Positions 32,921 through 43,662 of a stretch of 64,000 nucleotides of DNA are shown piece by piece. Source of the stretch: Hemibagrus wyckioides (taxonomy: Eukaryota; Chordata; Actinopteri; Siluriformes; Bagridae). Numbering within the stretch: the first letter of the stretch is position 1; each line of letters begins with the position of its first letter. The notes beneath the pieces are model-generated. The model had not been told where the DNA came from. It did no database searches and worked only from the letters and a program-made list of their open reading frames with translations. The translations under genes were made by a program, and so were the position numbers. Where the stretch lies: contig NC_080714.1 of assembly GCF_019097595.1 (NCBI RefSeq), positions 22,160,259 to 22,224,258 of the forward strand, given 5' to 3'.

Positions 32921-33760
32921 CCATAAGGAACTAAGAAAAAGTGGCTAGAAAGCGATTTTTGTTCCCACTCCTGGGCAGTACTTTTTAAATGAATTTCTGG
33001 ATAGACTGGATAGATTTTTTGTCAGGATGCATAAATGTATAAAATTGTGAATTCATAAAAAACGAAAATCTTATGCTGCTAATTTAGCCTGTAACTTTAT
33101 TATTATGCCTCACAGCAACACAAAATACATGCAAACTCACATTTTTACACGTGCCTACACATTTGAGACAAGTATTGGTACATTAGTCTACGGAAGTGTG
33201 AATAAAGACCATGAAATGGGGCAAATTTGTACAAAACGGAATTCAACTTCACAGATTGGCATCAAATAAAATTGAACATAGAAATTTTTTATTTAAAAAA
33301 AAAAAGTGATGTTTTATACATCAAAATTTTCAGTAGGCGCTGAGTAATCAGAAAAAAGTAAAGAATAAAAACACTCTTTGGGCCAAGTTGAGTGAAATGA
33401 ATCAAAATTCTGCCCTGATTTTTCAATAATGCCAAAATTTTACAATTTTACAGCAGATTCATTACTGCTCCAATGAACCTGAAATATGACCCAGCTCAAC
33501 ATTCCTCATCACTAACATCCCTATCACTGTCATCAGAGCCATCATCCCACATAGTTCTTTCCTCTGTTTCAAATTCAAATTCAAATTTTATTGGTCACAT
33601 ACGAAATTATACACAGTACGACATGTAGTGAAATGCTTTTTACGACTGTCTTACACAAAAAGAGAGTAAAAAACAGAAAATTTTTAAATTTAAAGTGTGG
33701 ACAGTGTGGAAAGTCAAGTGTCAGATCAGATATGCATATGCAAATATATGTCTATATAAA

Positions 33761-33798
33761 TATATGTCTATGTCTATATATATATATATATATATATA
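33761..33798. repeat. (TA)n microsatellite
   Basis: A TA run next to the left end of the Tc1 at 33799, probably grown from the TA target dinucleotide. Confidence 0.8.
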
Positions 33799-35046
33799 CA
33801 CTATATTGCCAAAAGTATTCGCTCACCTGCCTTGACTCGCATATGAACTTAAGTGACATCCCATTCCTAATCCATAGGGTTCAACATGACGTCGGTCCAC
33901 CCTTTGCAGCTATAACAGCTTCAACTCTTCTGGGAAGGCTGTCCACAAGGTTTAGGAGTGTGTTTATGGGAATTTTTGACCATTCTTCCAGAAGCGCATT
34001 TGTGAGGTCACACACTGATGTTGGACGAGAAGGCCTGGCTCTCAGTCTCTGCTCTAATTCATCCCAAAGGTGTTCTATCGGGTTGAGGTCAGGACTCTGT
34101 GCAGGCCAGTCAAGTTCATCCACACCAGACTCTGTCATCCATGTCTTTATGGACCTTGCTTTGTGCACTGGTGCACAGTCATGTTGGAAGAGGAAGGGGC
34201 CAGCTCCAAACTGTTCCCACAAAGTTGGGAGCATGGAATTGTCCAAAATGTCTTGGTATGCTGAAGCATTCAGAGTTCCTTTCACTGGAACTAAGGGGCC
34301 AAGCCCAGCTCCTGAAAAACAACCCCACACCATAATCCCCCCTCCACCAAACTTTACACTTGGCACAATGCAGTCAGACAAGTACCGTTCTCCTGGCAAC
34401 CGCCAAACCCAGACTCGTCCATCAGATTGCCAGATGGAGAAGCGCGATTCGTCACTCCAGAGAATGCGTCTCCACTGTTCTAGAGTCCAGTGGCGGCGTG
34501 CTTTACACCACTGCATCCGACGCTTTGCATTGCACTTGGTGATGTATGGCTTGGATGCAGCTGCTCGGCCATGGAAACCCATTCCATGAAGCTCTCTGCG
34601 CACTGTTCTTGAGCTAATCTGAAGGCCACATGAAGTTTGGAGGTCTGTAGCGATTGACTCTGCAGAAAGTTGGCGACCTCTTCGCACTATGCGCCTCAGC
34701 ATCCGCTGACCCCGCTCCGTCAGTTTACGTGGCCTACCACTTCGTGGCTGAGTTGCTGTCGTTCCCTAACACTTCCACGTTCTTATAATACAGCTGACAG
34801 TTGACTGTGGAATATTTAGGAGCGAGGAAATTTCACGACTGGATTTGTTGCACCGGTGGCATCCTATCACAGTTCCACGCTGGAATTCACTGAGCTCCTG
34901 AGAGCGACCCATTCTTTCACAAATGTTTGTAAAAACAGTCTGCATGCCTAGGTGCTTGATTTTATACACCTGTGGCCATGGAAGTGATTGGAACACCTGA
35001 TTCTGATTATTTGGATGGGTGAGCGAATACTTTTGGCAATATAGTG
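33799..35046 (-). mobile_element. Tc1-like transposon (family b), copy 1
   Basis: The 1248-bp element is flanked by TA and has termini CACTATATTGCCAAAAGTAT and its complement. It is almost identical to the copies at 39285-40531 and 59862-61097. Confidence 0.95.
33881..34912 (-). pseudogene. Tc1 transposase (family b), one nonsense codon
   Basis: The start at 34912 (MGRSQELSEFQRGTVIG) opens the helix-turn-helix region. A TAG at 34766-34768 interrupts it, where the other two copies read TTG. Downstream the frame is open to 33881 with [18 protein letters not shown] and [11 protein letters not shown], the DD34E catalytic residues. Confidence 0.9.
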
Positions 35047-35529
35047 TATGTAAGATAAATATATAAATATATATGTAGATGTCTATAGGCAAGTATAAAT
35101 GTCCAATTGAACAGGGAGTAAAGTGACGGTGCAGTGTGCACATAAGATGTACAGGAAAGATGTACAGTGAGAGTGTTATTGTGTGTACAGAGTAGTGCAG
35201 AGTACAAAGTAGTGCAATTATTGCATGTGCAGCAATCAGCTGAGGTAGAATGTCATGTTGTGTGGGAGTATGTCCAGAAAGTCCAGATTCTAGGTGTTCT
35301 GGTGGAGGGCCCGAATGGCCTGCGGGAAGAAGCTTCTCCTCATTCTCTCTGTGTTCGCCTTCAAGGAACGGAAACGTTTCCCTGACCGCAACACAGAGAA
35401 GAGTCCATTGTTGGGATGGCTGAGGTCCTTCATAATCTTCCTGGCTTTGGTCCAGCACCACTTGCTGTATATGGTGTCCAGGTCAGGAAGCTTGGTGCAG
35501 ATGGTACGCTCGGCTGATCACACCACCCT

Positions 35530-35850
35530 CTAGAGAGCTTGCCTGTCCTGTTTGGTGCTGTTCCCAAACCAGGCTGTGATTCTTCCCATCAGGATGCTCT
35601 CAATGGTGCAGGTGTAGAATGTCTTTAGCACCTTTGAGGGCAGTTTAAAGTCCTTCAGGCGTCTGAGATGATAAAGACGCTGTTGGGCCTTCTTCACCAG
35701 TGTGTTAACGTGACAGGACCATGTCAGGTCCTGCGTGATGTAAACACCTAGGTACCAGAAACTGTCCACTCTCTCCACCGGCGTCCCGTCGATAGTGAAG
35801 GGCTGGTAATTCCTCTCCTGCTTTATGCTAAAGTTCACTATCAGCCCCAT
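35530..35850 (-). pseudogene. L2 reverse transcriptase C-terminal fragment
   Basis: The frame encodes [31 protein letters not shown] and TIESILMGRITAWFGN, the conserved region after the reverse transcriptase palm in L2-type elements. Everything upstream is missing, and the downstream part is split by frameshifts and the Tc1. Confidence 0.75.
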
Positions 35851-37886
35851 AGTCTTGCTGACGTTCAGGAGGAGATTGTTGAACTGGCACCATGTCTCCA
35901 GGTTTTTAATATTATATTAAAATATTATATTTTATAATAATACTATATTTTAATATTAATATATTTTAATATTTATATTTTTAAAATTCCTGGGAAACAT
36001 TTGCACAATTGTGGCACTGACATAAATCTGTACAAGACAATTTTGCAGACATACAGGAACATCTTCCAGTCTCACATTTGCTTTGTTTGCAACTGCAGTG
36101 GACAACCTGCAACACACCTTCGGGAACCAGATTTCTAGTCATCCAGGTCACTGTTAACTCCCCATCCTCGAGGTGCCATCCATTGCCAACAGGTGAAGGG
36201 GCACACATTATACCTTTAAGAGAATGTCTCATTATGGCTGCTTGGTAGTTTGCCCTTTTGCAGTGTTGGTACAGGGCATCACTTGTTGGAGGCATGGATC
36301 GTTCTGGCAAAGCTGACGATGCCATGCAGAATGCTTTGTATCTTGCATCGTTCACACTTTCGGCACATGGCTGGCCATATAGGTGACACACATATTTGCA
36401 AAGTACTTCAAAGGTAGACTGGTCCAAGTTAAAACTGCTACCCAGATTTCTAAATGCAGTCAAGTATTCCTCTTTCTCACAAGCAACAGAAAATAATTTT
36501 TTTTTCTTTGCCATAAAAGGCACTTGTAGAGTCACAGCCAGAGAAGGTATGGATACCAATAAGTGCCAAACATACACTGGTGCCAAGAGCTGATGACACC
36601 TTAGATAAGTCAATGATCCTTGTTTTGTTGCCAACCCCAGTGAAAAAATACAATCTACTGGTAAATGGTAAATCTGGCTGCAGACTTAATGCAATCACTG
36701 CCACATCAGTATAAGGGCACAAGAATGCTAGTGTCTTCCTTCATCTCAGCTGCTTTCAGCAACTGGCTTGCAAATAAAACACACAGATAGATATAAATGA
36801 TGTTCAATATTAATAAATACTAAATAATAAATTAAGTAAAGACTTTTAAACAATTCTGACAGTTCATGCAGTATTTGTATGCAAAACAATCTGAGTCTGA
36901 CTGTACAATAAATATTAGTATTTGAAAGTTAGTTGAAATGGTTCTCAGCATATGACATATAACTTCAAAGTTCAAACCTGTGCTTGTGTGTGTACTTTGC
37001 TTTTACTTACCTGCTGACAACGTTTCTGCTTGTGAAAGATGGTCCTTTTGTCGTTTGCCTGCCACAGTAATGTACTTCTCCGTTTTCTTGCAAATAATGC
37101 AGAAGGCAGAAAGCACAGGACCCGAACAAGCTACTGGCAGGCCCGTACTGGACCTAAGTTTCTTTGTCGGACAATAAGTTGTTGAGATACTACTACCCGT
37201 GACACAGACTGGCCTTTGTGAGCATCTCCAGCTTCAGGACGCCGTGTGACCCGTTTCTCGGCTGCATCCAAGCGCTTTTTGTCAATGAAACGCCAATGAA
37301 ATGTAGCAAGTGGAGTGAAACCCAGCGTCTTCGGGAATATTGTCAAACTCGATTTCTAGACAATGTTTGTATGTTTCTGCTATTCTCGGACTCTCACCCT
37401 GTAAACCAAGCCACTGTTTGATGCTGTTTCTAAATGTATCCCATCACGTGCGTGTAAACTCCTTCTTTTCTTCCTTCTTTACGGACGTGAGATGCATATA
37501 GCATTGTTTATAAACCTTTTTACTGACTTTTGGTGGAGGTCTGGCAGTAATTTCATCCTCTTCGCTACTCGATAGTGACAACAAGGGCGCTGCCATCTTG
37601 AACTCATGTTTACATGTCGTTCCAATGATACGCAACCTCATTGGTCTAGCGGGAGGCACGTGATGAAGCCGCATCACTCCCGAGCAAAAAAAAAAAAGAT
37701 TACGCAAGGATGGAACTATTGCCGATTTTAAACACTTATAAAAAAAAAACTGCAGGATTACAGACGGAGAACTTTTATTTTTTCATTCTTAACCAATAGA
37801 TCTTTTTAGTGGAATGAAAAGAGTTTAGTGCCCCATATATGGGAACGGAATGAAACGAAAAGCTGCTTCACCTTACGGCCTATAAT

Positions 37887-37951
37887 AGCAACCACAACTC
37901 TAAAGGAAAGGGGAAAACCAGGAGGAGGCGTCTGGGAGGACTTGTTTTTGT
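37887..37951 (+). promoter_or_regulatory. Proximal promoter of gene D, 3' part
   Basis: Paralogy with gene A resumes here (CTCTAAAGGAAAGGGGAAAA). It is directly continuous with the TATA-like box. Confidence 0.5.
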
Positions 37952-37976
37952 ATTATATATGCAGAAACAGAAACTA
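37952..37976 (+). promoter_or_regulatory. TATA-like box and ISRE-like motif of gene D
   Basis: TATTATATATG starts at 37952, and GAAACAGAAACT occupies 37965-37976. The layout is the same as in gene A. Confidence 0.52.
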
Positions 37977-38084
37977 GACAGGAATATCTAAACTTCAGTC
38001 AGAGTCACACGTTTACTTTTCAGTCCACTGAATGCTGATTATCCTGCGGCAGAAACAGTGATTTTACACAGATGACACGACCAA
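37977..38084 (+). other. Probable non-coding first exon of gene D
   Basis: Homologous to 20266-20372 and ends CCAA|GTAAGA. A (GT)n and (TTCG)n-rich tract follows at about 38103-38161. The next exon begins at 46156 after CTTTTCAG, so intron 1 is about 8.1 kb long. Confidence 0.5.
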
Positions 38085-38235
38085 GTAAGAATATATTTAT
38101 ATCGTGTGTGTGTGTGTGTGTTCGTGTTCGTTCGTTTTCGTGTTCGTTCGTGTTCGTGTTCTCAATGTCCTATGGCGTCAAATCCGCACCATAAGTATCG
38201 TACTCGTAAAAAAATATCGTTCTTTCGTATCATTT

Positions 38236-38954
38236 GGCAAAATGATGATTAAAAATATTTCGGACTGGTTATTATTTTTATATTTTTAATGATACCATAA
38301 TGCTAATTCATTATTACAATACTGAAATTACTATATTTTTTGTAATAATGTTTTGCCAGTTAATTAATTTACAGTAGGCCTAATTTTTGAAAATGAAAAT
38401 ACCTTGACATTTATCTGAATAACAATAACAGGCATCCCTCCAAATTTGAAATTAATCTAATATTTATATATTTTTAATATTCCCTGAAATTATTCCTTTT
38501 CGCATTGACAAATGCTTTCTCTGCTGTTCACTGCCACACTTGTAGACGGCACTTTGCAATGAGGGAGGGGTGACGAGCTCCAAAGACTCCAGAATCAATC
38601 CTAACAAACCCTTCCCTTTCACATTAACATGAACTTTTGTCAGGCTCACTGACTCGCGCTGTGTCTTTTTATCATGTAGGTAAATGTGTTGACAACTCAT
38701 AAAAATGTAGAATATAAATTATTTTTTTAACTTTTAACACAGAAGAAAAAATTTTAATTTAATATGACTCTGTGCAAGGACGTTCGGTACTTTTTGTCTA
38801 TGCTATTTTCCCCACTTTTTATATCCTATATTAGTTTAGCTTGCTGTGGCTTATGTGAACAGAGGAATTCTCGTTGTTAAGCTGGTTTTGTAATGTCAAA
38901 AGAGTAATGTTAATTTTGGGGTCATTTTAATTTCGGTTTTTAAGGTTCAGTCTA
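38236..38954. other. Left interior of the TIR element
   Basis: AT-rich, non-coding-looking sequence with no recognised domain. Confidence 0.4.
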
Positions 38955-39190
38955 ACGGGCAGCACGGTGGCTTAGTGGTTAGCACTGTTGCCTCACAGCA
39001 AGAAGGTCCTGTTCGACTCCCGGGTTCGACATGTATAGGTTGGTTGGTAATTCTAAATTGGAATACTCACACAGAAGTAAGTATGTAGTTGTCTGTCTAT
39101 ATGTGTGACCCTATGATGGACTGGCAGGGTGGGATAGGCTCCCTGTGACCCTAATTAGGAATAAAGCTGGTATAGACAATGGATCTGTTT
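38955..39190 (+). mobile_element. tRNA-derived SINE
   Basis: It begins GGGCAGCACGGTGGCTTAGT, with A-box-like GGCTTAGTGGTTAGC and a duplicated B-box region (CCCGGGTTCGAC). The body resembles the complement of 61506-61888. It ends in GGTATAGACAATGGAT. Confidence 0.8.
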
Positions 39191-39284
39191 GGACTAAGAA
39201 AGTTTCCAAAAGGGCCAAACACCTGATAAATAAAATATTTCTTACTTTAATTACTTTTGTGTCATTATATTGATGTTCAAAATA

Positions 39285-40531
39285 CACTATATTGCCAAAA
39301 GTATTCGCTCACCCATCCAAATAATCAGAATCAGGTGTTCCAATCACTTCCATGGCCACAGGTGTATAAAATCAAGCACCTAGGCATGCAGACTGTTTTT
39401 ACAAACATTTGTGAAAGAATGGGTCGCTCTCAGGAGCTCAGTGAATTCCAGCGTGGAACTGTGATAGGATGCCACCTGTGCAACAAATCCAGTCGTGAAA
39501 TTTCCTCGCTCCTAAATATTCCACAGTCAACTGTCAGCTGTATTATAAGAACGTGGAAGTGTTTGGGAACGACAGCAACTCAGCCACGAAGTGGTAGGCC
39601 ACGTAAACTGACGGAGGGGGTCAGCGGATGCTGAGGCGCATAGTGCGAAGAGGTCGCCAACTTTCTGCAGAGTCAATCGCTACAGACCTCCAAACTTCAT
39701 GTGGCCTTCAGATTAGCTCAAGAACAGTGCGCAGAGAGCTTCATGGAATGGGTTTCCATGGCCGAGCAGCTGCATCCAAGCCATACATCACCAAGGGCAA
39801 TGCAAAGCATCGGATGCAGTGTTGTAAAGCATGGCGCCACTGGACTCTAGAGCAGTGGAGACGCGTTCTCTGGAGTGACGAATCGCGCTTCTCCATCTGG
39901 CAATCTGATGGACGAGTCTGGGTTTGGCGGTTGCCAGGAGAACGGTACTTGTCTGACTGCATTGTGACAAGTGTAAAGTTTGGTGGAGGGGGGATTATGG
40001 TGTGGGGTTGTTTTTCAGGAGCTGGGCTTGGCCCCTTAGTTCCAGTGAAAGGAACTCTGAATGCTTCAGCATACCAAGACATTTTGGACAATTCCATGCT
40101 CCCAACTTTGTGGGAACAGTTTGGAGCTGGCCCCTTCCTCTTCCAACATGACTGTGCACCAGTGCACAAAGCAAGGTCCATAAAGACATGGATGACAGAG
40201 TCTGGTGTGGATGAACTTGACTGGCCTGCACAGAGTCCTGACCTCAACCCGATAGAACACCTTTGGGATGAATTAGAGCGGAGACTGAGAGCCAGGCCTT
40301 CTCGTCCAACATCAGTGTGTGACTTCACAAATGCGCTTCTGGAAGAATGGTCAAAAATTCCCATAAACACACTCCTAAACCTTGTGGACAGCCTTCCCAG
40401 AAGAGTTGAAGCTGTTATAGCTGCAAAGGGTGGACCGACGTCATATTGAACCCTATGGATTAGGAATGGGATGTCACTTAAGTTCATATGCGAGTCAAGG
40501 CAGGTGAGCGAATACTTTTGGCAATATAGTG
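39285..40531 (+). mobile_element. Tc1-like transposon (family b), copy 2
   Basis: The 1247-bp element is flanked by TA at 39283-39284 and 40532-40533, with the same inverted termini as copy 1 but in the opposite orientation. Confidence 0.95.
39419..40449 (+). pseudogene. Tc1 transposase (family b), one-base deletion
   Basis: The start at 39419 leads through the helix-turn-helix domain. One base is missing near 39615 compared with the other copies, which shifts the frame into a stop. The catalytic half (39628-40449) is open with [18 protein letters not shown] and [11 protein letters not shown]. Confidence 0.9.
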
Positions 40532-40533
40532 TA

Positions 40534-40679
40534 AAACCTCAATATGTGGATGTCAAATTGATGTCAAGTTTTTCAATTTGATTTGCATTTTTGACTTGTT
40601 TTTTGACATAATTTTTTGGCGTCAATTTTATGTCGTTTTGACATCAAATTGCCCACTGGGATCCTTTCAAGCCAGGGGT
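40534..40679. other. MITE-like fragment flanking the Tc1
   Basis: It is rich in repeated GATGTCAAATTG/TTTGACATCAAATTG motifs and ends GCCCACTGGG, which resembles the edge of a small DNA element. Unclassified. Confidence 0.3.
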
Positions 40680-42003
40680 TAAAATTACAACAATTTAACG
40701 TGACGGAATGCTTCATAGGTCTTTTTTGCTTTTTTGTTCTTAATCTTGTCTAATGTGGTACCATATTGTTTAATCTCTTTTATAAAATGATTCAAGTTTG
40801 GCTTAGCTTTAGTCCATTTTTTCACATGAATGTGATACTTCCCAAGTAAAATAAAAAGTTGTATAATAAAACAAATTGTACTTTTGGAATTAACATCATC
40901 CTGTACAAAGAAAAAAACAACATCATACAAATCAATTTTTATACATGTTCCAAACAAGCTAGAAATGAAATTAGAAACATCCAACCAAAACATTTGTGAG
41001 TATACACAGTCAAAAAAATGAGTGACAGATTCTTTGGCATTGTTACAAAAGTTATTAAGTTATTAAGATTCAAATTGAAACGTTCTAACAACTCCTTGAC
41101 GGTAGATTCTGTGTAATATTTTATAGGATACTTCTTTAATTTTACTATTAATAAAAAACTTATTTGTTATAGACCATACTTTTTTCCAGTTGACATTTTC
41201 ATATCTAGCAGACCAGAACATTATTGAGCAAGGCAAATAGTTTGTTTTTAAAATATTTCTAATATATTTGTTACTACATCTATCTATTACTATATTAATA
41301 TCCCCAATAAATATATTATCACTACAAAAACTGATCTGAGGAACAGTGTCCACAGGAGAAAATCCAGGATTACGTAACAAAGATATAATTTTGCCAGGAA
41401 TTGCATCAAAAATAATACCATATTCTTTTGGTCTCACAGGAATCATAAATTAATTGAGAAATTCAGAATATGTTAAAAGTAGGCCCTGTTCATTAAGCAA
41501 CTGACTGACAGTAAGAATTCCATTGTCGTACCATGCCTGATTAAAGATTGACTTTTTTTTGTACAAGATATCTTTATTATTCCAAATAAAACATCGATGC
41601 GGTGAGAAGTTATGTTTATAGATTAATTGCCAAGCCAGCAGTGCCTGCTTATGAAAATTTGCCAATTTAACTGGGATTTTTCCAACGGAAAAACTACATT
41701 TTAACAGGAAATTAATGCCACCCAAAGAGTTAAATATGTAATTGGGGAAGATATTCCATATATTATCTTTATTTTTAATAAATTAAATTATCCATTTTAT
41801 CTTGAACACATTATTAAGGTCTGTAAAACTTAAAACTTCAAGGCCACCAAAGTCTTTATTATTATTAATAACATCCTTCCGTAAATAATGAATTTTCTTC
41901 CTCCAAATAAAATCGTAAAGTATCTTATCTAATTCCCTGACAACATTGTTTGGAACATCTGCTGACATAGATATATAAACAGACCTTGATATCCCTTCTG
42001 CCC
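40680..42003 (-). mobile_element. L1-like LINE ORF2 fragment, minus strand
   Basis: Successive minus-strand frames encode the post-palm region of an L1-like ORF2. SRSVYISMSADVPNNVVREL and DFIWRKK lie near 41.9-42.0 kb, and then KEVSYKILHRIYRQGV occurs near 41.1 kb. The frame ends at about 40685. Several frameshifts are present and the zf-RVT cysteines are not intact. It belongs to the same broad group as 7043-7654. Confidence 0.65.
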
Positions 42004-42004
42004 T

Positions 42005-42170
42005 AGTGTTTGTTATTCCGAAAAACACAAGTAGACTTTTATGGGGATTAGGGGGCGGGATAAAAGTCTCCAATGGTCCACTGCTTCTCAACCTACTGTC
42101 CTTCTCTAGCTAATCAGTAAAGTGACATCACTGACGCGCAACTCTGCCAGTTAGTGTTTTAACCTGTCTT
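42005..42170. repeat. Left arm of a long inverted repeat
   Basis: Reverse-complementary to 44550-44930 once a SINE is removed from that arm. Shared blocks are GGGGGCGGGATAAAAGTC, CAACCTACTGTCCTTCTC and AGTAAAGTGACATCACTGA. Confidence 0.7.
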
Positions 42171-42439
42171 GAGCAAGTCAGAAGATTTAATTAATACGCT
42201 TAAAGCTTCTTATAGGTTTGTCTATTTATTTTAATGAACTGGACAAGTGTATCATTGTACAATCATTAGCATCATAGAATAGCGTTATTGTTGCTGAAAC
42301 AGTAGAGTAGTGCGCTAAGCTCATATGTTCAGTTTCATGAAATGTATACCTTTACAGTAATGTAATTCACTTTGTTTACTCTTATCACTGTATTAACCCA
42401 GACTCTTAATCAGAGTCCTGTATCCCCGCGTCCACAGAC

Positions 42440-42650
42440 TCAGGTCAGTCAGATACAGACTCAGGTCAGTCAGATACAGGGTCAAATATAGACCCAGGTC
42501 AGTCAGATACAAGGTCAGGTACAGGGTCAGATACAGGCTCAGGTCAGTCAGATACAGGGTCAAATACAGACTCGGGTCAGTCAGATACAAGGTCAGGTAC
42601 AGGGTCAGATACAGGCTCAGGTCAGTCAGATACAGGGTCAGGGGCAGCAG
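42440..42650. repeat. 78-bp-period minisatellite
   Basis: Short units of the type CAGGTCAGTCAGATACAGG are arranged in a 78-bp higher-order repeat starting at 42479, 42557 and 42635. Because 78 is a multiple of three, both strands stay open through it. Confidence 0.85.
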
Positions 42651-42777
42651 GATCAGAGACGGACGCATGCAAGCACTGATCAGGACATGGCCAAGTGCAT
42701 GCTGGTGCTGTAATGACGCATAGTTTCCCCGTGCAATGTTTTCAAGATGACCGTTAATAAAAACTAGATTTGCAGTT

Positions 42778-42860
42778 TTATATGAGTATATGAAAGTCTG
42801 CTGCATTACTCTTTATCACATTTTTGGCTCTTTCCCCAATAGTTTCAGGAGGCAGACCAC
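42778..42860 (-). other. Possible terminal exon, minus strand
   Basis: On the minus strand a TTTTTCCACAG acceptor precedes an 83-nt open segment (LPPETIGERAKNVIKSNAA) ending in TAA. The start phase equals that of 43409-43554. The family is unknown; it may belong to a gene carried by the surrounding element. Confidence 0.25.
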
Positions 42861-43408
42861 CTGTGGAAAAACAAGAATAAACACTGCTCCAGAGACCAGG
42901 AAAGATAACAACAAAAGCTTGAGTCTGAATGTTCAGGGCTGCCATTACAGTAGTGTTCTTGCTTATACAAGATGTACTTGTTTGATATATAAAATACAGT
43001 TGTTTTTTTTGCATAATGTTTTTAAAGTATTTGACTCTGCACTTCTGTTTCTGCCCATTGCAGTAGTTTTATTGCTGCAGCTTTTATAATTCTGTGGCGA
43101 GGGCTGTTAACGCTATAGTTCTGCCCTTTGTTGAAAAAAAGAAATAAATAAATTGAAGTTTTATGAAAGCAGTGACTGTTACTGTTTCATATTAAAGAGA
43201 GAGAGAGAGATTAGAATTTATGTCTAGACTCTTTATCTCTGTCTGTGTGCTAGACAGATCAACATCATTATGGAGTTGCATGCCACCATAAAAGCTGCAG
43301 AGGGATTTAGGGTTAAATGCATTGCAAAGTGATGCTATAAATGTAAATAAATAAATGTAAACACATTTATTCCACAATTTGCTGCATATAGTTTAAAACT
43401 ACAGATCT
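42861..43408. other. Unassigned sequence
   Basis: AT-rich sequence with a short (GA)n run at about 43194-43210. Nothing else is recognised. Confidence 0.35.
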
Positions 43409-43554
43409 CTAAATACAGATCTCATCCAAAGTCTCAGGATGGGGAGTCTGGTTCAATGTCTGTCCTAAACTGTGCCTGTATCCACAGCATCCACTCTCTG
43501 TAAGCACAACCCCAGCACTCTGCTCCTCTAGGAAGAAAGCAATGTCATCCACAC
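43409..43554 (-). other. Possible terminal exon, minus strand
   Basis: A TTTTGTGTAG acceptor precedes a 146-nt open segment beginning VDDIAFFLEEQSAGV, containing GCCGY, and ending LDEICI then TAG. The composition looks coding. The flank (AACAACTGGAACATT) recurs without the exon at 62494-62557, so the region is part of a dispersed repeat. I do not recognise the protein. Confidence 0.3.
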
Positions 43555-43662
43555 CTACACAAAACAACTGGAACATTCAAGAACCATTTTAGACATATTA
43601 CAACTGATTCCTTGGACAATTAAGGCATCTGTTACATGCTTGATGTTAAAGAGGGATGATAC

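Larger units (their letters stand above)
33567..35975 (-). mobile_element. L2-like LINE 3' fragment, minus strand, split by a Tc1
   Basis: The 3' end at 33567 carries the (AATTTGA)n-type tail typical of L2, seen here as AAATTCAAATTCAAATTTTA. It interrupts the CXC-domain protein frame between 33566 and 35976. The 5' end is vague because of an AT-rich palindromic tract at 35906-35974. A related 3' tail occurs at 62068-62132. Confidence 0.72.
33480..37596 (-). pseudogene. Transposon-encoded protein with GCD-S-T motif and C-terminal CXC cysteines
   Basis: The pieces read in order on the minus strand. A start at 37596 (MAAPLLSLSSSEEDEITA) leads to an early stop at 37444. H-S-T-C-Y and FIDKKRL are in two frames near 37250-37350. 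A CIICKKTEKYI zinc-ribbon-like segment before a GTAAG donor lies near 37010-37100. IHTFSGCDSTSAFYGK lies at about 36500-36550. A cysteine-rich tesmin/TSO1-like stretch (CSCKQSKCETGRCSCMSAKL) is at about 36030-36095. The acidic C-terminus (WDDGSDDSDRD) continues on the far side of the L2 insertion, at about 33500-33560. The combination is known to me from large uncharacterised repeat-encoded proteins of fishes and invertebrates. The copy has frameshifts and stops. Confidence 0.6.
32921..37886 (-). mobile_element. Unclassified DNA transposon with CXC-domain protein
   Basis: The boundaries come from loss of paralogy with gene A's promoter. The ends are an imperfect inverted repeat: ATAAGCCATAAGG on the left against the complement of CCTTACGGCCTAT on the right, with TTGTTCCCA and its counterpart about 30 bp further in. 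It carries a minus-strand protein remnant and is split by an L2 with a Tc1 inside it. I cannot assign a superfamily. Confidence 0.6.

Noticed and set aside
33591..34589. 332-codon plus-strand ORF, also at 39741-40487 and 59902-60306
   Set aside because: It is the antisense shadow of the Tc1 transposase and repeats wherever that element occurs.
42440..42650. CRISPR-like array
   Set aside because: The repeats have no unique spacers and the context is a vertebrate genome; it is a minisatellite.
42393..42806. 137-codon minus-strand ORF of Leu-Tyr-Thr repeats
   Set aside because: It is the complement of the 78-bp minisatellite; the open frame follows from the period being a multiple of three.
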